Below, in pieces: positions 48,428 to 60,736 of a stretch of 64,000 bases of DNA. A program made the position numbers and the translations under genes. The number at the start of each line of letters is the position of its first letter. Positions within the stretch are counted from its first letter, which is position 1. Under the pieces are notes generated by a model. It saw nothing but the letters and a program-made list of their open reading frames with translations. It was not told where the DNA came from and did not search any database. This DNA comes from Aurifilum marmelostoma (lineage: Eukaryota; Ascomycota; Sordariomycetes; Diaporthales; Cryphonectriaceae), in contig JAMXSV010000023.1 of NCBI GenBank assembly GCA_027559495.1, positions 868,001-932,000 of the forward strand, written 5' to 3'.

Positions 48428-50424
48428 CGTTCACCTGGCATCGCAGCTGGGTCATATGTCCTTCTTTTCCAATGTCGTGCTGCAGGAGCGAATGTGAGGT
48501 CGAGGGGAAAGCTTGTTCGAAATGAGAGAATGAGAGAGGCTTGTCAGCCGGCAAAAACCGGTTCTGGGGGTGTTGAGGTCAAGGCCAGCTGGCAGGTGGG
48601 GCGATCTCTCCGTGATGCCAGCTGGCCAGTCATACCCGCTGTCAGTAATACCTGCTAAGGGACCAGAGTCGCAATTCAACCTACTGTGTTTCAGATAAAT
48701 CATATAGAAGGGATTAATATTAGAGATGGATACTTTCTGGAGTAATGATCTAGTGAAAATAACAAAGCGAAGAGAAAAAGCCAGACCAAAGTTGACTCGA
48801 TATCCCATTCCAGAAGATATCCGCCTTCCTCCTCTCAAATAGTAGAAATAAAGAGGCTTTAGGACTACCAGTCGTATACTTACATATTGCAATAATTACT
48901 TTATGGATACGTTTGCATTATCCTTGTGACTGGGCACACTTCGAAGTAAACATGCCGGGAACATACAAACATACAAAAATGATGTGAAGTCATCTATATG
49001 ATTTTCTAGTAGTGTAATCACTCCTCACATCCAAAAGCATACATGCCAATGCCTCGAATCCATGATTTTGTCTTGTGATTGCAGTCAGTGTAGAAACATT
49101 GATGACATGGCTGGGATAATTTGAGGTTGTGGCTTGTGTCAGTTGCGGAAATTTTGCGCCGACAGTCAAGCATGGAACAAAAGTTGCGGCGAGTTTCTGT
49201 TCCGACTTCTCACATTATTGTTTCGTGTTCGATATCTGTTGCACTGGTTCTATTGTGTCCAGCGCCACCATGGCGTGTTTGGCGAAGCACAGCAGTGGTG
49301 ACAAGATCTCGCATGGCAATCGACTGGCAAAGTCTAGAATGGGTAGGACGAGGTTTGCGTTGCGATGTGTGTATACTTTTCAAGTATCGAGTAATTATGG
49401 CTCTGAGAAGCATGTCTAAGACCCTCTCCGAGGTAAAGATGGCCACTTTCCTCAGAGGCTTCCGAGGATGTCGGTCAGACCACCCTCGTGTTGAACATTG
49501 CAGAACCATCTGATGAGCCTCGCATCCAACACTTCGGATGTACTTTTGGGTATGAATTCGCCAGACTGCCTCGTGGGGCCGTAAGCATGGAAACACAGCC
49601 ACCGAGTTGAGTGTCTTGAACTGCCGTGCAACTCCGCTGCAGGGACTCGCTTGTCGATCGGTGCCATCGGGGATTGTGCGAAATTCGCCAGGACTGTCTG
49701 CTCCGGACAAGTGAAAAAGAGTTCAGCGACTTTGAAGCTCACGATTTGGATCACTCTCGCGTTCATATAAGCTAGCAGTCCTATTTTGAAATAGTTCCAC
49801 GCAAACACAAAGGCTGTTTTGACTCTGATCACCACACAAGAACAGCATATCGGAGACTCGGCAGAACCGGTGATGCCGGAATCCGAGTGGGAACCCCAAG
49901 AACAGGGATACAGACGCCTCCGTGTGGCGCGCTACAGGGTCTTGAGGCGTCATCGAAACCCAGATGCTCCCTTCCTGCGGGTAGGGGTGCTTGGAAAGAT
50001 GGGGCCGTCATGGGAGAAATGGCAGAATGGTTACAAGGGCCCCCGGGTCCGACGCCGACCGTCCGCGGAGGGCAACGTTGAAGTGCTGCAGATCGTCTAC
50101 ACTGTCTGCCTGGTGCCGAGAAACCAGCACACGTTTCGGATGATTTTCTTTCCCTCGTGCTCAGTCCTTCTTGTTCTTACATTTCCTGCTCGTTGTGTTA
50201 GCGAGCTCATCATTTGTGATCCGTTTCGCTGCAGTCCTTTTTTTCTCTTTCCTTCTTTTTGCTTTCTGCTACAAGGCAGCATGTTATCCTTGGTAATGTT
50301 TGCCCGATAATAGTCAATCTTGAGACGTCCTTCCGGCTGCTCCGCCGTCCGCAACCCAATTCATTTAGGATTCACGCTCTCCGTCTGGTCGCCCGGGCTG
50401 ATTTTACAAGAGCACGCGCCCCCC
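48428..50424. other. intergenic upstream of the ABC transporter
   Basis: About 2 kb between divergent genes. The overlapping open frames at 49121-49835 on both strands have no recognisable domain, and I do not call them. CT-rich sequence appears shortly before the ABC start (50230-50270). Confidence 0.4.
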
Positions 50425-53400
50425 ATGGCGCTCTTTCGCCAGGCATGGACTCTGACCAAGAAGAACCTGCTGGTTGTGTTTGTGAGACACTGGGTTTTCA
50501 CAACCATCCGAGCATTTCTGGCCCCAATCATATTTGTAGGTGCATTTTCTCGGTGTCGGGGAGCACCCGACGAGGACGGAGCGAGACCGGTTATTACTTT
50601 TTGCGAACAGCAACACATTGGCTAACCCTTCGATTTCTCCGAAACCTAAACAACATGTAATAGATGTTTATAATTTCCTATGCAAAGAACTTCTTTGTCC
50701 CTCCCTCAAAGTACGGCATCGGCTCGCCCACGCCCATACGAAGTCTCCCGGACGCCCTCGCCGCGTCGTCTGGCAACCATAACAAGCTGGTTTTTGTAAA
50801 CAACGGACTCACAGGCGGTGAAATCGAGAATGTCATAGGCAATATCTCTGCGCAGGTGCAACAGGCCGGCGGAGGAAAGACAGTGGAGGTGGTCGATCAG
50901 GAAGACGACCTGCTCACGACTTGCGCCAGCTCCCTGCGCGGCGCCACGACCTGCTTCGGTGCCGTCGTCTTCCACTCGTCGCCGAGCGAGGGATCTTCTG
51001 GGGTGTGGAACTATACACTTCGGGCAGATGGGGCCTTTGGCGAGAAGATCTACGTGGACAGGACGAACAATGATGTGGAAATCTACATTCTCCCTCTGCA
51101 GCGGGCGGTCGATTCGGCGATTGGGCTCGTCTCCGGCGGCAATGCCTCGTCCTCTGCTCTCTCGCAGTCATCTGGGTCTACTGCAATCGACGAATACCCC
51201 TTCACAGACTTGACGTCGGAAGAACGAGATGCGCTGATCCGTCGGCTTTACATGGGGGCCCTGATCAATATCCTGGCCGTGGCCTACTTCATCGGCGTAT
51301 GTGGAGTCACCTACCAGCTCACGGGCCAGATGGCTTCCGAGAGGGAACTCGGCATCTCGCAGCTCGTGGAGGCCATGACGCCCTCGACCCGGCGCTGGCA
51401 CACCCAGGCAGCCCGCCTGCTCTCGAACCACCTCGCCTTCGACATCATCTACATCCCTGGCTGGATCATCATGGGCGCCATCCTCAGGGCGCTATCCTTC
51501 ATCCACACAAGCTGGGGGATCCTCATTGTGTATCATATCCTGGCAGGCCTGGCGCTGTCCAGCTTCTCCATCCTCGGCGCCAGCCTCTTCAGCAAGGCTC
51601 AACTGTCCGGCATCACCGTCACCATGGTCTGTGTCATTCTTGCCATCATCGCCCAGGTTGCTGGACCCTTTGCCACGGGGGCCACTGCGGTCCTCAGCCT
51701 CATCTTTCCTTCGATGAATTATGTCTTCTTCATCATCTATCTGGCTCGGTTCGAGAGGATCTCGACCGCTGCAGACCTTGCAAAGGGTGCACCGAGTGGT
51801 CCCTCTACCCTGCCTGGAATCGTCTATTGGGTGTTGTTGATCGTACAGATCGTTGTCTACCCGTTTCTGGGTGCTCTTGTCGAGAGGTGGCTTTATGGTA
51901 CCGTGTCCAAAGAGAGAAAGACCACCATCTCGTCGTCTCCAGACCACGCCATAGTCCTGTCCGATTTCTCCAAGCACTGGGTCCCGAGCTGGTTCCGGAG
52001 AAGGGTGCTTGCAAGACTCGGTATCATCAAGGCACCAGAGACTGTCTACGCCGTCAACAGCATCAATCTCAAGGCTCGGCGCGGACAGATCCTGGTCCTT
52101 CTCGGTGCCAACGGCAGTGGCAAGAGCACAACTCTGGATGCCATCTCGGGCCTGAACACGGTCACCAGTGGCTCTATTGAGATTGATGGTACTGGAGGTC
52201 TCGGATTATGTCCTCAGAAGAATGTGTTGTGGGACGAGCTTACTGTCTTTGAGCATGTCAGGATCTTCAATCAGCTCAAGTCCAGAAATGCTGGTGGTGA
52301 CCAGAGAGACGGGCTTGAACATCTCATACGGGCATGTGACCTGGGCCACAAGATGGATGCGAAGTCTAAGACCCTATCTGGTGGGCAGAAGAGAAAGCTC
52401 CAGCTGGCAATGATGTTTACCGGCGGCAGCAAAGTTTGCTGTGTCGATGAGGTCTCGTCGGGTCTGGATCCACTGTCGAGACGCAAAATCTGGGATATTC
52501 TGCTTGCTGAGCGTGGCGAGAGGACCTTTCTGCTCACCACACACTTTCTGGACGAGGCTGATGTTCTGTCTGATTATGTTGCCATCATGTCAAAGGGCCA
52601 TCTAAAGACAAAAGGAACCGCGGTTCAGTTGAAGCATGAGGCGGATGTTGGCTATCGCATTTCAGTACCAAAAGCGCAAGCCTTCACTATTGACGATCAA
52701 TCCTCGTCAATTTCCCACAACGAGATAGAGGACAGGGAGGTTTACTGGCTCCCCAACTCGACCGAGGTGTCCAAGTTTATCAACAAACTCGAGGCCAGTC
52801 AAGTTCAGGACTACGATATCCTGGGACCGACTCTCGAGGATGTCTTCCTGTCCCTGGCTGACGAGATCCGGGAGAATGGTCTCGAGGACGAATTGTCACC
52901 GGGTGTTCGTCGTCTCACAAGCAAGACACGCCACTCTGCTGTCGACGGGCCATCATCAGCGCAGCCTGAGACTATCTCTGCATACGGCGAGGGCGGCATG
53001 AAGAAAATGACTCAAGGAAAAGGCACAAGCATTCCACGACAGACCATGATCCTCATCCGAAAGCGCTTCACCATCCTACGACGCAATTATCTACCCTATC
53101 TGGCTGCATTTCTCGTACCAGTCATCACGAGTGGCCTTGTCACCTTATTTCTAAATGACTTCTCGGCAGTTGGATGCAATCCTGGCGACCAGGCCAGCGA
53201 TCCCACCTCTTACGACCTCAGCTCCCTCGATATAACTCCTCTGATCCCCCTGGGACCCTCGAGCCTCTTAGACGTTGACGCCCTTACCAGCCGCACTGGG
53301 CTCAATGCCAGCGCCTTTCACCTCGTCGACACGCTGGACGAGTTCAACGACTACATCAACAACAACTTCCACAACGTCACGCCAGGTGGTTTCTTCCTGC

Positions 53401-55679
53401 AGCCTGACGAGGATCCCAAGGCTGTCATGGCCTATATTGGCAACGGCGATGTGAGTTTTGGCCTCGTCACGCTCAACGCCCTGTCCAATGTCGTCGAGGG
53501 CGTCTCTATCACCACGTCTTTCCAGTCCTTTGCCGTCCCATTTGCTCCGAGCGCGGGCAGGACGCTGCAGCTCATCCTATATTTTGGACTGGCCATGTCT
53601 GTCTACCCTGCCTTCTTCGCATTATACCCTTGTGTAGAGCGTCTCAGAAATGTGCGAGCCCTACATTACAGCAACGGCATCCGGGCCGGCCCACTATGGC
53701 TGGCATACCTGACCTTTGACTTTCTTTTTGTCCTTGTCATCAGCGCCGTCGTCACTGGGATTTTTGTCGGGGCCTCGAGCGTGTGGTACGCACCTGGCTA
53801 TCTCTTTGTGGTCTTCTTTTTGTATGGCATGACCTCCATCCTGCTGTGCTACGTTGTCTCTCTCTTCACGCCCTCGCAGCTCGCCTGCTTCGCCACCGCC
53901 GCAGGTGGCCAGGCTGTCTTGTTTCTGCTGTATTTTATCATGTACATGAGCATCATCACCTACTCGCCTGCCTACCGCATCACCTCAGACCTGACCACGG
54001 CTCACTTTGCCTACTCCATCATCACCCCCGCCGGAAGCATGCTGCGGTCCCTCCTCCTCACCCTCAACGAGTTCTCGCTGCTCTGTCGCGGCACATCCAT
54101 CGCCTCTTACCCTGGTCAGCTCACAATCTACGGTGGTCCCATCCTCTATCTTCTGGTTCAGTCTCTTGTCCTCTTCACCATTCTCGTCTGGTTCGATAGT
54201 GGATACAAGCCCTCCATCCTCACAACCCTCTCCCGCCGCAGTCTTCTCGGCCGCCAGCAGGACCAGCCTTCTGAGACGATGAAGATCGACAACCTCGACC
54301 CCGAAAACGAAGCACCAGTCCTCTCCGACCTCTCCTCCTCGACCTCCAACAATACAACCAGCACATTCGTCGACCCGGCCGTGGCCCTCGAGACAAAGCG
54401 CATAGAATCACAAACTACCTCCTCTAAACAACAAACCGACAGCCTGCGCGTGCAGCACCTAAACAAGTTCTTTGGCCGCGCTAACCACGCAGTCCAGGAC
54501 ATGACCTTTGGCGTGCCGCGTGGCGAGGTGTTTGCCCTCCTGGGTCCCAACGGCGCGGGCAAGTCGACCACCATCTCACTTATCCGTGGCGACATCCGTC
54601 CCTCGGGCGGATTTCTGGCAGGCGGTGTCACACCGGGCGACGTCTTCGTCTCGGACCTTTCCATCTCTGCTCAGCGGGCTGCTGCCCGTCAGCACCTGGG
54701 CGTGTGCCCACAGTTCGACGCCATGGACAGCATGACTGTGCGAGAGCACCTGTCCTTTTACGCATCTGCAAGGGGTGTCCCCGACGTCAACGCCAACGTA
54801 GAAGCCGTTCTGGCCGCCACAGGGCTGGGCAGATTCTCAGACCGGCTCGCGCACAAACTGTCAGGAGGCAACAAGCGCAAATTGTCGCTGGGCATCGCGC
54901 TCATGGGCAACCCGGCCGTGCTCTTGCTGGACGAGCCCAGCAGCGGGATGGACGCTGCTGCCAAGCGGGCCATGTGGCGGACGCTGCTGGGCGCTGCGGC
55001 GCCCGGGAGGGCGCTGCTGATCACCACGCACTCGATGGAGGAGGCGGACAGGCTTGCCACGCGGGTGGGGATCATGAAGAGGCGGATGCTGGCGCTGGGC
55101 ACGGGCAAGGAGCTGGGCGAGAGGTGGGGCGAGGGGGTGGTGGTGCAGGTTGTGCTGAAGAGTGCGCCGAGCACTTCGGAGGAGGAGATGGAGCAGGTGA
55201 AGGCTTGGTTGGCGGCGAGAGTGGAGGGGTGTGAGTTTGAGAAATGGGGGGCTGGGGGTGGTGCTCATGGGTTGTTGAGGTTCAGGGCGAGGAGAGACGG
55301 TGTGATGACGAATAATAATGTGAAGGTGAAAAAGAATCAGGATGAGAAGATTGGCATCTCTGTCGAGGTGGATCAGAGACAGGTTGAGGATTCAGTGGGT
55401 GTTGTAGACGCGAGTAGCTTGGGGAGAGGAGGGTCAGCGGACGAACATCTTGTTGGAAAGACAGAGGCTGCTGCTGGTTCAGGGACGGCCCAGAGTTTGG
55501 ACACACCAGGACTCATTCGGTTGTTGGAAGCTCACAAGGACGAGTTGAACATTGAATACTACAGCGTCAGTCCGACAACGCTGGACGAAGTTTTCCTCCG
55601 AGTTGTTGGACGGGAGGAAGAAGAGGATGGCCGCGGATCTTCACCAAGAAGGAGGCGGTGGCTCTGGCAACGGCGTTAG
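50425..55679 (+). CDS. ABCA-type full ABC transporter
   Basis: Two exons (50425-50535 and 50664-55679) give 1708 aa. Exon 1 encodes the first cytosolic segment and helix start (MALFRQAWTLTKKNLLVVF). Exon 2 continues with FFVPPSKYGIGSP and a large lumenal or outer loop. The order is TMD1, NBD1, TMD2, NBD2. NBD1 has Walker A GANGSGKST near residue 518, signature LSGGQKRKL near 608 and Walker B VCCVDE near 628. NBD2 has GPNGAGKST near 1330, LSGGNKRKL near 1435 and LLLDEP near 1457. H-loops TTHFLDEAD and TTHSMEEAD are both intact, so both ATP sites look competent. The C-tail has a low-complexity insert before SPTTLDEVFLRVVG. Family members move lipids, possibly with the vacuole or ER as site; the cargo here is not known. 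Confidence 0.9.
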
Positions 55680-55801
55680 GGTTTGATTTGATTCATGAAA
55701 CATGGGCATACATACGATACCTTTATATATTTGCTTAGACGGACTCATTTGACCAGAACTGATACAGCCGCTACAGGCTCACCGTTCGCACAACTTGCTC
55801 T
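55680..55801. terminator. short convergent 3' region
   Basis: Only 122 bp separate the stops of the ABC transporter (+) and the methyltransferase (-). The two 3' UTRs must overlap or be very short. Confidence 0.5.
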
Positions 55802-56757
55802 TCAAGAAACCCTTCTCACTGTAAACTGCAGAATCCAACCAGAAAGATTCTCCCCAGTCCTATCGAGCAACTCCCCACTCGCTTTCCACTTAGTCCCAGT
55901 CCTTTCTCCGACCTCGTCCCAGAGCATCTGCCAACTCTGCACATTATGTTTATAATTCTTGTGACCCACTGCTGTCCCTCGCACCTTTTCCTCCCGCCAC
56001 GCCTTCAGGTCCAACGGCTCCTGCTCCCCCACCTGACGCCCCACGATCATCGCGTCTTTGGCATCTGGCCTGAAGAAACGCACAAGCCTCTCTGCAATCT
56101 TCACCTGCTCATCCCAGTCGAAGAGATGCAGGAAGGATGACGCGTGGATTATGCTGAACTGTCCATCCAGAGAGTCGAGCGATGGCGCCGACTTGAGCAC
56201 ATCCCCCACCACAAAGCCCGCACCGAAGCGGTCCCTGTCCTGGAAGAGCTCGTAGCCCAGGTCGATGAACTCGGAGGAAATGTCGACACCAGTCAGGTTC
56301 TCGGCAGGGGCGCCGTCTACGGCTAGCTGGCGCATCACCTGGCCTAGACAGCAGCCTGCGTCGAGGAGCCTCTCGCCTGACTTGATACGATGTAGGATGT
56401 CTGGGTACGCAGGGTGTCGAGGGAGAAAGAGGTACAAGAAGCGCCATCGGCCGAGGCAGGGGTATTTATAGACGGCAAAAGCCTTGTTACGCTGGGATGG
56501 TGTGTTAGTAGTATTTCTCGGGCATTGCTTGAGCAAAAGAAGACAGAGCATAAGATGAAAATGGCATTATTTCTTACCACTTCCTTGACGTGACGTCGGA
56601 CTTCATCTGGTTGCAAGCCAGTGCACGTCTCGAGTAGCTTCAGCCCTGCTGCCAGAGGAGCATCTTCGGGTCTATTGGTTACTGCAGGCAAGTCGTCCAC
56701 ATAGAATATGCTGTGGTTTGCTTGAACCCTACCGCGTGAGTCCTCATTGGTAGCCAT
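55802..56757 (-). CDS. SAM-dependent methyltransferase of the AusD/Trt5 type
   Basis: Two exons (56757-56578 and 56491-55802) give 289 aa. The N-terminal part has YVDDLPAVTNRPEDA and LQPDEVRRHVKEV, then RNKAFAVYKYPCLGRWRFL across the intron. SAM motif I is LLDAGCCLGQ near residue 97. DGAPAENLTGVDIS and GYELFQDRDRF follow, then ASSFLHLFDW and GRQVGEQ. This order is the one I remember for fungal class I methyltransferases attached to meroterpenoid and related pathways. Here there is no neighbouring terpene cyclase or polyketide synthase. It probably methylates a small acid or hydroxyl, but the substrate is unknown. Confidence 0.85.
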
Positions 56758-57257
56758 TTTGAAAAGGAGAGGAAGAAGAAAAAGGCTCTGTGGGATCTCT
56801 TCGGTCGATCTACGGATTTGTGGACCGTTTATTTCAAAATTGAATGAGTTGAGAGTGCTATGGAATAGTTGGCCTAAACAACGTAATTAACAGATTATCG
56901 GGACCTTCTCTACCTAGTGCCGTGTCCACCCGAGGTTTTTTGAAGTAACAGGGGCAATTTTTGTCCAAAAGAGGCGTCCTGCATGATCCGGGGAACTGGC
57001 ATTAGAGAGACGCAGTCTCCCCTCCAGCCACGATGCTACATGGACATTGCTAGACATTTATGTAACCTTGATACAGGTTCTCAACGGGAATCACGGCACA
57101 GAATTGCGTCGTTGATTGAGCTTATGAGGACATAATGAAGCGTCGATTATGTCCATTTGTCTGTCATTCACATTTTATAATAATTATTGCCTGGCCAAGA
57201 AAGAAATGGTATCTCGAAACACAAATCATGAATACTTTTCAACTGATATACCGGGTC
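56758..57257. other. intergenic
   Basis: About 500 bp between two minus-strand genes. It is the methyltransferase promoter and the next gene's 3' flank. Nothing else is seen. Confidence 0.4.
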
Positions 57258-59762
57258 TCAGTCAACAACACGCAACATGCTATAAGCTTTGTGGCCAATG
57301 GCCTTGTTGACGAGACCCATCGGGTCCAACTTTCGCTTTGTCCTCTCGATCATCACCTCGCCATCATCACCAGTCGTCTCGAGAATCTCCTCGTCCTCCT
57401 TCCCATCTTCAAACGTGCCGTTATCTAAGAACACCTTCAGCATACCCTGAGAGTAGCCACTGACGAGCGCAGTGCCAGCCACGTCCGCCGTGACTGGTTT
57501 TGGGGCCGTCGGGTCCCCTTCCGAGCGATAGCCGCTGCTGCCGCCCTGGTACCCAGCACGACCCCCCGCCAGGTTCCAGAACACCAGCTCAGGCACGTCA
57601 TAGCCCGCATCACGGAACTGGTGCTTGATGCGCTCGTAGGACGAAGTCCAGAGAGAACTGGGCCCGCGGTGCGCCTGGTCGAACTGCATGTCGGACAAGA
57701 CAAAGATCCGCTTCACCATGTCCTCGGGCTTCAGCTTGTTCCGGACCGCCATGGGCAGGATCAGCCTCTCGAAGACGGCGACAAAATCCGTGCTCATGCC
57801 CCAGTCCGATCGCTGGATCTGCGCGCACTTCTCGTGGAGCGTCTGGGAGAGGTCGACCGTCTCCACCTCGGGTTCTGTGCTGAAGGTGATGAAGGCGCCG
57901 CCAAAGGGAGGCTTGCAGACCTCGGCGATGAGAAGACCCAGACCAACGGCCGAGTCCATCGGACAAGTACCATCAGGGAAGACCGGGTGGTACATGGACC
58001 CCGACACATCGACGACCGCGATGCAGTTTTCCAAAGTCCCCGAGGCCCTGATTCGCTGCACGAGCGCCTTCCACTGGCCGTCGAGACTCTTGTACGCAAT
58101 CTCGTCCACCTTGGCCTGGACCAAGTCTTTGGTCCCTTTCCGCTGGCGCTTCCCGGCGCCGACGAGCTCGTTGTAGCCGCGCGTAACAAGGGGCACTCGC
58201 GCAGCCTTGATCAGGGTGCTTGGGAGCAGCGTGGCGCCCGAGATGCGAGCCTTGCCGCTGGCCACCTTGTCGATATACTTCTCGAAGCGGTCCATATCTT
58301 TGCTAGCGAATAATGGTGTGTAGTTGTTCATTGCAATCGAGGGCACACGGTCGTATTTGATGTTCTCGTATGTGTTGGCAGTGATATCCCGCTCCACACA
58401 CTCGAGGTGCTTGCGAAGGGCTGCGAGGTCTTTGCGGTAGGCCTCACGGGCGTGGCGCAAGTACAGCGTGCGCTTCTCGACATTTTCAGGATCGTATTCA
58501 CTGAAGCCTCTGAATTCGGACAGCGGATGCAGGATCTCGGCGATCGACGTGGCGATGAAAGTATGCTTGTCGTGGAAACGCTCCAGAGACGGAGCCCACT
58601 TGCCGCAGAGCGAGATCCTACGCCTCGCCCTGGCGTCCTGTTCCTTCAGGCGTGCCAGATCGGTCTTTAGCTGCGCCGCAAAGAGGCGTGCCACGGCCAG
58701 GTGTAAAGCGCGGTAGACGGGGTCATTATTGAAGTGCTCAATGGCGGCGTCATGGCGTGCGTCTCTCTTTTCGTGGCGAGCGGTGTCGACATCCTCTTTG
58801 GTCTTGGGCCAGCGTTTCCGATTTTTTGGGTCCAGCTGCTCGATATTCAGGATGTCTCTCGGGTTGGCGAGGACATCGAGCTTGTCATTGACGTGCAGGG
58901 CGAGCATGTTGAGGAGGTCTTTCCAGTAACCATGGGCGACGCCGTTCTTAATGTCGAAACGAGCAGGGTCATCCTCGCCTGTCTCCTCCTCGAGGCTGAC
59001 CATCTCGAAGTCATCGTCGTTATCGTGATTTTTACTCTTTTCATCCTTCTTGTCGGCCTTCTTCTGGATGACTGGGCGACTCAGCCAGGGTAGGTTGGCA
59101 ATAAGCGTCCGAGGGTGGTTCTTGGCCAACCAACCGGCGCATCTGTAGAAAGTATGTCGGGAAGCTTTTCCCAGGTGGATGGACCGGGAGTTGAAGATTA
59201 TTTTCAGCGTCACCAGCGGGTCATCTCTCCAAGCACTCTGGAGGAGCTCCAGCAGACGAGGCCCGGAGACGACGTCCTCTAGCTCTGTGAAGAGGTCAAC
59301 AAGTGCCTCTTCCGTAGAGCGGTACGCGACATCCTTGTTCTCGGTGAGCATCTTGTTTTCCATGTCTGGGATTTCCTTGGATGTCCCCGTATCCCCACGG
59401 TGATAAGCTACCAGGCCTCTCATGAAGGGGTTACCGTCATGAGGGTTGGGTGCTTCGTCGTCCGAGTCAGCGGTGTTGACATCCATGCCATTGAAAATTT
59501 CTCGGATATCTGCCGTGGTCGAGGCATCAGACAGGAAGACTGGCTCCGTCTCTGCGACAGATTTTGCCTTTTTGAAAGGTTTTCTCGTTTCATTGTATTC
59601 GCTGGCCCTTTCCAATGGCTTGAGGTCGTGCTGAAGGAATGCCTCGAACCCATCCTCTGGCAGAAGCAGCGCGGAGTGTGCCGGGAGAAAGACAGGGTGA
59701 GTGGACTTGAGAAACCACAGATCCGGCCCTACTTGCGGCTCGGCCTGATCTGAGGACGACAT
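57258..59762 (-). CDS. DUF2828-type protein with vWA-like domain (TROVE-related)
   Basis: A single exon of 834 aa starting at MSSSDQAEPQ. The longer frame to 59804 begins with TTG and is not used. The N-terminal half is helical, with LVAYHRGDTG, ELLQSAWRDDPLVTLKIIFNSRSIHLG and FYRCAGWLAKNHP, as in the alpha-helical repeats of TROVE/DUF2828 proteins. A Lys/Asp-rich insert lies near 245-265. The vWA domain starts near residue 580: CIAVVDVSGSMYHP is a classic DxSxS MIDAS, followed by WGMSTDFVAVFERL (the Thr position) and IFVLSDMQFD. Relatives such as Ro60 bind small RNAs, and MIDAS sites bind divalent metal. An RNA-binding role here is inference. Confidence 0.85.
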   Translation of the reverse strand: MSSSDQAEPQVGPDLWFLKSTHPVFLPAHSALLLPEDGFEAFLQHDLKPLERASEYNETRKPFKKAKSVAETEPVFLSDASTTADIREIFNGMDVNTADSDDEAPNPHDGNPFMRGLVAYHRGDTGTSKEIPDMENKMLTENKDVAYRSTEEALVDLFTELEDVVSGPRLLELLQSAWRDDPLVTLKIIFNSRSIHLGKASRHTFYRCAGWLAKNHPRTLIANLPWLSRPVIQKKADKKDEKSKNHDNDDDFEMVSLEEETGEDDPARFDIKNGVAHGYWKDLLNMLALHVNDKLDVLANPRDILNIEQLDPKNRKRWPKTKEDVDTARHEKRDARHDAAIEHFNNDPVYRALHLAVARLFAAQLKTDLARLKEQDARARRRISLCGKWAPSLERFHDKHTFIATSIAEILHPLSEFRGFSEYDPENVEKRTLYLRHAREAYRKDLAALRKHLECVERDITANTYENIKYDRVPSIAMNNYTPLFASKDMDRFEKYIDKVASGKARISGATLLPSTLIKAARVPLVTRGYNELVGAGKRQRKGTKDLVQAKVDEIAYKSLDGQWKALVQRIRASGTLENCIAVVDVSGSMYHPVFPDGTCPMDSAVGLGLLIAEVCKPPFGGAFITFSTEPEVETVDLSQTLHEKCAQIQRSDWGMSTDFVAVFERLILPMAVRNKLKPEDMVKRIFVLSDMQFDQAHRGPSSLWTSSYERIKHQFRDAGYDVPELVFWNLAGGRAGYQGGSSGYRSEGDPTAPKPVTADVAGTALVSGYSQGMLKVFLDNGTFEDGKEDEEILETTGDDGEVMIERTKRKLDPMGLVNKAIGHKAYSMLRVVD

Positions 59763-60736
59763 GGTGGTATGGTTGGCTCGCCTGTCGTCGATATTGAAAG
59801 CCAATCCCGTCGCGAAAGAATTAGTTTTGCTCGTAGGATAGGGGTTGCTGCCGTTTAAATTGATCAGGGAAGTGATGAATGGAAGTGAACCATATTTAAG
59901 CCCATGGTACTGTACACGTCTTTTCAGCTGGAGCGAGAATTAACCCCACAACTCAGTGAGGCCAAAGGGGCAGTTCGTGACTCAGTGGAGAAAGAGGCAC
60001 AGCTGCCTGGGCGATTTGCTGGCAGGCGTTTACACCCGCTTGCCGGATGACTCACCCTCTCGCCGTAGACGATATGAGGCCAGCATGAAGTCATCTTGAC
60101 CTCTTTATACAACATATGAGGTGAGAGCAAATTTGAAGGACTCAAAGATCAATAACGGACGCGAAAGTTCATTTGCAGTCGCCGACGGTGGAATTTTAAT
60201 GGAGAATCAGAACATTTTATTCTTGAGGAAGCAGGGGTAAATTGCCCTAGACCCCATCTGGTCATGTACAGGGTAAAGACGTATCACTCGACCATTAAGT
60301 AGAGATAGTTTGCTATGTAGAGTTATTTGTACTTTCGTGGAAAGGGACCCAGAGTTTATGCTGAATTCTGAGAATACATATTGTCATTGTGCGATACATA
60401 ATTAGGGGAGAAACGAGCTCGGCTTGGTGCCTGTTCATCAAGAAAGCCCAGCCTTGATGGGTGCTGGATCGACTGTAAAAGACGATGATCAGACTGAGCT
60501 TCCAGCAGAGCATATAGTGTCTTTCATTTCGTGCGTTTGTAGATCAGATCCGTCGCAGGATCGTCTCTAGCCAGAGACTTGATATTCGCTCTATCCTGTA
60601 TATGGGTATCGAAAAGCACCTATTGAACTCCCATATGTCCCTCCCCCCCCCCCAAAAAAAAACCACACTTTTCATTTTCTCCTCCTCCTCGACATCCCGA
60701 AAAGAGAGTGAAAAGATCATTCCTGCCACAGAATAT
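59763..60736. other. intergenic
   Basis: About 1 kb between two minus-strand genes. It holds a C run joined to an A run near 60643-60662. No gene is seen. Confidence 0.4.

Noticed and set aside
49121..49835. Overlapping frames of 130-166 aa on both strands
   Set aside because: No domain, no conserved-looking spacing of residues, and both strands are equally open, so coding cannot be supported.
50012..50085. A tRNA-like stretch with GGCAGAATGGTTA resembling an A box
   Set aside because: No matching B box (GGTTCGANTCC) and no foldable cloverleaf could be found around it.
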